45,781 nucleotides of DNA from Virgibacillus_O xinjiangensis (lineage in GTDB: Bacteria; Bacillota; Bacilli; Bacillales; Amphibacillaceae): the NCBI RefSeq assembly GCF_042643145.1, contig NZ_JBHRSA010000055.1, forward strand, positions 1 through 45,781. The letters run 5' to 3'. The position numbers were made by a program, and so were the translations under genes. Below are positions 41,385 to 45,781 of the stretch, one piece after another. How positions within the stretch are numbered: position 1 is the first letter of the stretch; each line of letters opens with the position of its first letter. The notes below the pieces were generated by a model, which was given only the letters and a program-made list of their open reading frames with translations, had not been told where the DNA came from and did no database searches.

Positions 41385-42368
41385 TTACTCGTTCTTATTC
41401 TTGATGATTCGGCTGCTGATCCAGCCTTCTTCCTGTTCATCCGTTTCCACCTGCAACCAGATTCTTCCTTCTTCATCCGTTTCCTGACCTTCTAGCAACG
41501 GCAGTGTTGTTTCTTCTTCCACTACCTGTATTGGTGTTCCTTCTAAGCCCGCTGTAGCACGGATGACCGACTTTGGAGGAATGGTAACGACCTCAGCTGT
41601 TATAACGGTATCCTTTTCTTCTGTTTGCTCTATATCATTCTCATCGGTGGTTTCTTCTGTTTCTTCTGTTTCTTCTGCTGCTTCTCCCGTTTCTTCGTCA
41701 GTTTCGTCTTTCTCGAGATCAGACTTACTGTAAAGAGCGAGTTGAAGTTCACCTTGGTGTTTAGAATTAATCAAATCAACCGTTTGATCTTGGTCGAGTT
41801 CCAATGTGACTGCTATATACTCTCCTTCGGTACCATCCGCTTTGGCTTCGGTCATTCTCCCACCGACTGCCAACACCCGGACTTTCTCCTCAACTACTTT
41901 TGATTCGCCAGTACTTGCAGAAGTAAGCACGACATCCACATAATCCTCTGGCTGAATCAAGTTGGAAACTCCTGTGACATAGGTAACATCAATCGATACC
42001 CCGCGGGAGCCCTCCTGTATTTTCCGGGACACTATTTCTTTTTCTTCCGCTTTATTCTGGATGCGATGGTTCATCAAGATTTCACCTTGTTTAATATCGG
42101 TCACTGTGTACTGCTCCAGTATGGTACCGGCATCCTGAACCATTTCCGGGTGTGCCTGGTCAGCAGGTATCTCTTTAGCAGCAAGCAGTTCTTCTGTAAT
42201 CTGCTGATCTTTCGGGACATCGGCTGCAGCGGTGATCACACTCACCATTTCCACCTCAGGCTCTGATGCACTCGTATCCACCCCCGCACGGCTCATCAAG
42301 GAGAAAAACAGGATCGTCGTGATTAGGCCCGACAGGACAGCCAACAATAATACTTTTTTCGGTTTCAT
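41385..42368 (-). CDS. cpaB: Flp pilus assembly protein CpaB/RcpC with SH3-like tail
   Basis: A 327-aa CpaB-type protein. An N-terminal membrane anchor (about 6-27) leads to a SAF domain (about 45-110) and the RcpC/CpaB core (about 115-215, GVSIDVTYVTGVSNLIQPEDYVDV). A very acidic Glu/Thr linker (about 215-245) then joins a C-terminal SH3b-like module ending IWLQVETDEQEEGWISSRII. In Gram-negatives CpaB works with the outer membrane secretin; here there is no secretin, and the SH3-like tail could bind cell wall (inference). The second ATG (42368) is favoured by RBS spacing. Confidence 0.85.
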   Translation of the reverse strand: MKPKKVLLLAVLSGLITTILFFSLMSRAGVDTSASEPEVEMVSVITAAADVPKDQQITEELLAAKEIPADQAHPEMVQDAGTILEQYTVTDIKQGEILMNHRIQNKAEEKEIVSRKIQEGSRGVSIDVTYVTGVSNLIQPEDYVDVVLTSASTGESKVVEEKVRVLAVGGRMTEAKADGTEGEYIAVTLELDQDQTVDLINSKHQGELQLALYSKSDLEKDETDEETGEAAEETEETEETTDENDIEQTEEKDTVITAEVVTIPPKSVIRATAGLEGTPIQVVEEETTLPLLEGQETDEEGRIWLQVETDEQEEGWISSRIIKNKNE

Positions 42369-42377
42369 TTGCATCCC

Positions 42378-43289
42378 CTATTCTTCTAATTTGATCGCAT
42401 ATGCTCCATAATCAGGTGGATTGCTATCCCCAGCCATGCCGGAGCCAGCATACTCTATAAACTTTCCTCGTATGGAATCATCATTTTTCCCCATTTGTTC
42501 TTCCAAGTAGAAATAAGCAAACCCCGTTATCCTAACACTGCCTTGCGAAACACCATCCGTATTATAGACCAATACGAGCATAATTCTGTCGGAATCACGA
42601 GGGATATAACCTTCTATATCATTGGGACTATTGTTAATACGATGGTTAACACCATCTCTTGTCGGACCTGCAATATTCCCTGTTTGAGTATTAACAACAT
42701 CCCCTACTTTTAGAGCTTCGTCAAAGCCATACTTTAGAGTCTCTTCGTAATTCTTGGCGCCCGGTCCTTGGAGAGCGAGGATGCCAAAATGTCCATTTTG
42801 CGAATCACCTGCATCCACCTTCAACTCGTAGGCATCCCCATAGACTAATTCAACTTGTTCGTGAATACCAAGCGGCACAGCTCCTTTAGCTTCCCCGATA
42901 GGATTCAATCCTGCTTTCGCCTCTACCTGGATCGGAAGGCTCTCAACCCCGAATAAGGAAGCAAAAAATAGCGGTACATCCTTTTTCAAGTTCACTTGGA
43001 TTTCCGTTTCAGATATAATGGGTGGCTCTGAGAGACTCGCCTGTTCCTCATGGGAAGCAAGAATGTCATCCACGACTGTCTCCACTGCCGCCCTGTCATT
43101 AACTACTTCCTGTGCTCCTGATAATGCTGCGGCATTTGCCGTCTTCTGCAGATGGCTTTTGGAAACATATAAGTTTCCTCCATCGATAACAAGTCCGACC
43201 ATCATCAGCATAGCCGCCATAGCAACAGCAACCAGGACAATGACACTTCCATCTTCTCTTTTAGGTACTATTCTATAAAGCTTTTTCAT
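42378..43289 (-). CDS. tadG: TadG-like pilus assembly protein
   Basis: A 303-aa protein with the TadG-type N-terminus: a short basic lead EDGS, a hydrophobic helix IVLVAVAMAAMLMMVGLVIDGG, and the LYVSKSHLQKTANAAALSGAQE segment. The remainder is an extracytoplasmic beta-rich region without recognised domains; no von Willebrand A domain is evident. TadG members help anchor or assemble the pilus at the envelope. It lies between tadE and cpaB with gaps of about 10 nt. GAGGTGG precedes the ATG. Confidence 0.85.
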   Translation of the reverse strand: MKKLYRIVPKREDGSVIVLVAVAMAAMLMMVGLVIDGGNLYVSKSHLQKTANAAALSGAQEVVNDRAAVETVVDDILASHEEQASLSEPPIISETEIQVNLKKDVPLFFASLFGVESLPIQVEAKAGLNPIGEAKGAVPLGIHEQVELVYGDAYELKVDAGDSQNGHFGILALQGPGAKNYEETLKYGFDEALKVGDVVNTQTGNIAGPTRDGVNHRINNSPNDIEGYIPRDSDRIMLVLVYNTDGVSQGSVRITGFAYFYLEEQMGKNDDSIRGKFIEYAGSGMAGDSNPPDYGAYAIKLEE

Positions 43290-43298
43290 CTAGCCACC

Positions 43299-43676
43299 TC
43301 ATTCTATGCGGATGGTCGAATCTGTACTTAGCGTAAAGGGAATGGAGGCATTCCCTAGAACATTCATAAAAGACTCAGGATATTCCAGTGTCACTGTAAC
43401 TTTTTTTCCTGGCATAGGTGTCCCACCTTCATATCGGATGCTCACCTCGAGCTGACTGGCTTCCCCGGCATTGAAATGCTCTTGGGCGTACGCTCTGATT
43501 TCCTCATCACTCTCACCAAGTCCACCCTTCCGGACAGACTCCTGAGTGACCATTTCCATTTCAAGATAGGTAAAATAAATCCGTCCAAAGTCAAAGATTC
43601 CCACCAGCAACAACAGTAGAATCGGCAGAACGAGCGCAAATTCTACCATGGACTGGCCCTCCTGCTTCCTGATCAT
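43299..43676 (-). CDS. tadE: TadE-like minor pseudopilin
   Basis: A 125-aa pseudopilin. The N-terminus MIRKQEG-QSMVEFALVLPIL shows a class IVb prepilin processing site after Gly7, with the conserved Glu at +5 of the mature protein, followed by the hydrophobic helix and a small C-terminal beta domain. The start at 43676 overlaps the stop of the prepilin peptidase gene (ATGA), which decides against the ATG 12 nt upstream. It is expected to be cleaved by that peptidase and to prime or join the pilus. Confidence 0.9.
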   Translation of the reverse strand: MIRKQEGQSMVEFALVLPILLLLLVGIFDFGRIYFTYLEMEMVTQESVRKGGLGESDEEIRAYAQEHFNAGEASQLEVSIRYEGGTPMPGKKVTVTLEYPESFMNVLGNASIPFTLSTDSTIRIE

Positions 43677-44179
43677 ATCAGTGTCCATCCTTGGAAGATC
43701 AGTCCCATCACAGCGCCGCCGGCAATAGCTACACCATATGGATAGGTGGCAGTGAGAGACCCTCTTGCAATTCCGCCTTTGAGGACGACACCTTGTCTCA
43801 AGCTCGATAGATAGTAAACCATAGACTTGAAGATTCCTTTACGGAAAAGAATGATTCCCAAGGCCATAATCGCCCCGATGATCGCAATATAGAAGAAAGA
43901 TTGGAAAACAAACGCTCCGCCCTTCATCGCACCGATCAGACCAAGCAGTTTCACATCACCAGCTCCCATTCCTCCCATAAAATAAGGAATCAGCAGCAGG
44001 CCGAATCCAATCAAAAAACCAAGGAAAGAATGGCTCAGGCCGTCCCAGCCGGACGTGGCAAAATGATAGATGAAGGTCACCATTAGTGAAGGATAAATCA
44101 CTTTATTATAGATTTTTCGGCTTTTCACATCCGTGATGACACAAATTAGTAGAATTAAAATAAGGAAAATATCAATCAT
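43673..44179 (-). CDS. tadV: Prepilin peptidase TadV/CpaA (A24 family)
   Basis: An aspartic prepilin peptidase of about 168 aa with six hydrophobic segments. Catalytic aspartates are in ITDVKSRKIYN near the N-terminus and in GGMGAGDVKLLG (GxGD). It lacks the N-terminal methylase domain of PilD, as usual for CpaA/TadV. It processes the two Flp pilins and TadE. The ATG at 44179 with AAAGG upstream is slightly favoured over 44188. It follows the pilin genes after an intercistronic hairpin. Confidence 0.92.
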   Translation of the reverse strand: MIDIFLILILLICVITDVKSRKIYNKVIYPSLMVTFIYHFATSGWDGLSHSFLGFLIGFGLLLIPYFMGGMGAGDVKLLGLIGAMKGGAFVFQSFFYIAIIGAIMALGIILFRKGIFKSMVYYLSSLRQGVVLKGGIARGSLTATYPYGVAIAGGAVMGLIFQGWTLI

Positions 44180-44213
44180 CCGGTCCATCCTTTCATTCGT
44201 TATTTAATTTTTA

Positions 44214-44237
44214 AGAAAGGCCCAATTTGAGGGCCTC
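44214..44237 (-). terminator. Attenuating hairpin between pilin genes and the assembly genes
   Basis: AGGCCC pairs with GGGCCT and is followed by a moderately T-rich stretch on the minus strand. A leaky terminator here would give excess pilin over machinery. Confidence 0.55.
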
Positions 44238-44307
44238 CCTGTAATAACTTCTCATCTAATTTTATTATCTTTAAATAATTATTAAATTGTGTTAGAAAAG
44301 AATACTA

Positions 44308-44502
44308 TTAAGTCCCATCCGTACCTGTAATACCGTTATTAGTTATCTTGCTTGTTATGTCTGTAAACACACCTACAATTTGATCACCTAGCGTTGCGAT
44401 AACTGTAATTACTCCCACCGCTATCAACCCTAAAATCAACCCATACTCCGTCATGCCCTGTCCTTGCTCTTCTACAAATAATCCTTTAACCTTGTTTAAC
44501 AT
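44308..44502 (-). CDS. flp1: Flp-type major pilin, copy 1
   Basis: A 64-aa Flp/Fap pilin. The prepilin leader ends at Gly14, giving mature QGMTEYGLILG with Glu at +5 and Tyr at +6, the class IVb hallmark. A single hydrophobic helix (about 20-45) and a short Thr/Asn/Gly-rich tail follow. It differs from the neighbouring copy at only three residues (V5, I53, T64). AGAGGAGAG precedes the ATG. It is processed by TadV and assembled by TadA/B/C. Confidence 0.95.
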   Translation of the reverse strand: MLNKVKGLFVEEQGQGMTEYGLILGLIAVGVITVIATLGDQIVGVFTDITSKITNNGITGTDGT

Positions 44503-44583
44503 GAAAATCTCTCCTCTTATATTTGAATTTTTATTTAGTGGAAATAATTTAGTAGACCATAGATATAGTAAATGGCATAACTA

Positions 44584-44778
44584 TTAGCCCCCATCCGTAC
44601 CTGTAATACCGTTATTAGTCATCTTGCTTGTTATGTCTGTAAACACACCTACAATTTGATCACCTAGCGTGGCGATAACTGTAATTACTCCCACCGCTAT
44701 CAACCCTAAAATCAACCCATACTCCGTCATGCCCTGTCCTTGCTCTTCTACGAATAATCCTTTGATTTTGTTTAACAT
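44584..44778 (-). CDS. flp2: Flp-type major pilin, copy 2
   Basis: A 64-aa Flp pilin nearly identical to the copy at 44308-44502 (differences I5, M53, G64). It has the same leader, Glu+5 and Tyr+6. The upstream AGAGGAGAG segment is also duplicated, pointing to a recent tandem duplication of the whole RBS-gene unit. It is the first pilin gene, 27 nt downstream of the DUF192 gene. Confidence 0.95.
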   Translation of the reverse strand: MLNKIKGLFVEEQGQGMTEYGLILGLIAVGVITVIATLGDQIVGVFTDITSKMTNNGITGTDGG

Positions 44779-44804
44779 TAAAATCTCTCCTCTTATATTT
44801 TAAT

Positions 44805-45194
44805 TTAAATGATGTCTTTCTGTTCGGCGTTTCTGTGATCTGAGTGAACCAATGCAACTGTCTGTCCAATGGCAGTGGAGGTGTTTTTGATGGTACCGGC
44901 CGGGAGCTCTATCACGGATCGTACCTGCTTGAATCTCTTTCCGATTTTCCCCTTTTCGAGATTCTCCTCGATTCCCACAATCTCTTTCTCTCTATTAAGG
45001 TATAAGATATCAATGCTATAGTTCATGAAGAATGTGTGGATCGATGCGCAGGGTGTGATATGCAGCCCTGTGCTTTCCTGCATGTTCTTGGTGAACATGA
45101 GCCCTTTCAGCCGGGACCAGAACCGGTCAGCTACTCGTACTTCCCTGGCGATAATTTCGCCTGTCTCTTTGTTTATCAGTCTGATGTTCCGCAC
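44805..45194 (-). CDS. DUF192 family protein, first gene of the Tad cluster
   Basis: A DUF192 protein of up to 129 aa, with RFWSRLKGLMF, the conserved ITPCASIHTFFMNYSIDILYL block and VIELPAGT near the end. DUF192 genes are found near Tad loci in other Gram-positive and Gram-negative bacteria; the biochemical role is unknown. The start is uncertain. The GTG used here directly abuts GGGAG, too close for normal initiation, and no other in-frame ATG lies nearby upstream, where the frame is closed by TAA. Initiation slightly downstream at a rare codon cannot be excluded. Confidence 0.8.
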   Translation of the reverse strand: MRNIRLINKETGEIIAREVRVADRFWSRLKGLMFTKNMQESTGLHITPCASIHTFFMNYSIDILYLNREKEIVGIEENLEKGKIGKRFKQVRSVIELPAGTIKNTSTAIGQTVALVHSDHRNAEQKDII

Positions 45195-45306
45195 CTCCCT
45201 GTCATTGGTGTCAGCAGCGCGTCGGCTAACTTACAATCCCTATTATGCCTTGTTGGAGGCGTAAAAAATATCCCCCAGTCTTCCTGTTATGATTTTCCAT
45301 TTTTGC

Positions 45307-45372
45307 TAGGAATGCACTCCTATTTGACATTCTCCTATAGGACTTCATAGGAACCAGTAGGAACTAATAGGA
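45307..45372. repeat. Phased TAGGA boxes upstream of the Tad cluster
   Basis: TAGGA occurs at 45338, 45348, 45358 and 45368, exactly one helical turn apart, as four 10-bp units (TATAGGACTT, CATAGGAACC, AGTAGGAACT, AATAGGACCA). Further TAGGA/TCCTA pentamers lie at 45307, 45318, 45333, 45388 and 45394. The array looks like an operator for a cooperatively binding regulator. Confidence 0.6.
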
Positions 45373-45373
45373 C

Positions 45374-45404
45374 CAAAAAAAGAGCCTTCCTAGTAGGAAG
45401 ACTC
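45374..45404 (-). terminator. Intrinsic terminator upstream of the Tad cluster
   Basis: GAG-CTTCCTA pairs with TAGGAAG-CTC (one mismatch), followed on the minus strand by seven Ts. No gene is seen upstream on that strand inside the window, so it either ends a transcript from beyond 45781 or acts as an attenuator in a long leader. Confidence 0.75.
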
Positions 45405-45627
45405 TGAATTTCAATCTTTTTGGAGTTATTCTTAAGATAAACTCTTCATAGGCAGTAATAAATTTGTTCAATCAAGGAACAGACAGCTGCCTGTATAATT
45501 ATGAACAGGAATCTGTGCACCTAGAGGCAAAAGAAACTCGTAAAAACATAGGTTCTCTACAAGCTGAGAGGCTAGGACTAAACTAAATCAATTTACATGA
45601 AAGGCGAACAATGAATTTTAGCGAAGG
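45405..45627. other. Intergenic stretch without recognised genes
   Basis: No ORF with an RBS on either strand. TATAAT occurs near 45495 on the plus strand without a good -35. I see no further structure I can support. Confidence 0.5.
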
Positions 45628-45725
45628 ACATATACGTAGACTCCTACGGGAGGAAAGGCCTAGGTGAGACCCCGAAGTGCGATAGCACTCGGAGGCTCAG
45701 CAGCCGCCCGTGGAAATGGTGTGAC
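45628..45725. repeat. Dispersed intergenic repeat, copy 2
   Basis: It aligns with 26499-26600 in the same orientation. The shared core CCGAAGTGCGATAGCAC forms a hairpin, here strengthened by CCG/CGG flanking pairs. No coding capacity. Confidence 0.75.
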
Positions 45726-45781
45726 CCCCAATAGTTGGAGTTTTATTAGGCAACGATTAGATCGGTATGAAGTCGGTATTG

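Noticed and set aside
45551..45580. CTGAGA string suggesting a TPP riboswitch, and a GTTCTCT SinR-like heptamer
   Set aside because: The rest of the TPP aptamer (ACCC..GAACCTGAT) is absent. A 7-mer such as GTTCTYT is expected several times in a window of this size by chance.

Overview
The window reads as a chromosomal segment of a low-GC, spore-forming Bacillaceae member, probably halotolerant because many secreted proteins are rich in Asp and Glu. Supporting signs are a SinI/SinR pair, IDEAL-domain proteins, YdjO, YyaL, a spore-type ferritin-like protein behind a SigK-like promoter, CcpA (cre) and Fur boxes, and strong AGGAGG-type ribosome binding sites with frequent TTG and GTG starts. No rRNA, tRNA, CRISPR array, prophage or transposase is seen.

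Region by region: 1-1.7 kb carries a small unknown gene, a VanZ-family gene and the sinI-sinR pair. The sinI leader contains what looks like a c-di-GMP-I (GEMM) riboswitch. 1.9-5.1 kb has an LCP-family wall-polymer ligase and a class B lipoprotein PBP (pbpC-like). 5.1-7.3 kb has two paralogous IDEAL-domain proteins and a duplicated P-loop protein with one degenerate Walker A. 7.4-9.8 kb has an aldehyde dehydrogenase with its DUF779 partner under a cre site, and ydjO. 9.8-12.9 kb has a divergent LysR/YeiH pair and a HAD hydrolase. 13-16.8 kb is a 5-oxoprolinase operon (MFS-pxpB-pxpA-pxpC). 16.9-18.2 kb has a ferritin-like gene, a type I toxin-antitoxin locus with a convergent antisense RNA, and a coiled-coil protein. 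18.4-21 kb is a ureohydrolase/PutP operon that begins with an unlisted 38-residue membrane protein.

21.2-32.9 kb is a muropeptide-salvage locus in two opposed halves. The rightward half makes three secreted enzymes (AmiE-like, NagZ, NamZ). The leftward half makes a sugar kinase, MurR, MurQ, a binding lipoprotein and two ABC permeases. It replaces the PTS (MurP) route of B. subtilis with ABC import plus a cytoplasmic BadF/BcrA-type kinase (MurK-like). Both halves carry cre sites just downstream of their promoters, and no ABC ATPase is encoded, so a shared MsmX-type ATPase is expected.

33-37.1 kb holds a Fur-boxed flavodoxin, an FtsW/RodA-family protein and YyaL. 37.3-45.2 kb is a complete leftward Tad/Flp pilus cluster: DUF192, two near-identical Flp pilins, prepilin peptidase, TadE, TadG, CpaB, TadZ, TadA, TadB, TadC. 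Its upstream region has an intrinsic terminator and four TAGGA boxes phased at exactly 10 bp. Two copies of a hairpin-containing dispersed repeat lie at 26.5 kb and 45.7 kb.
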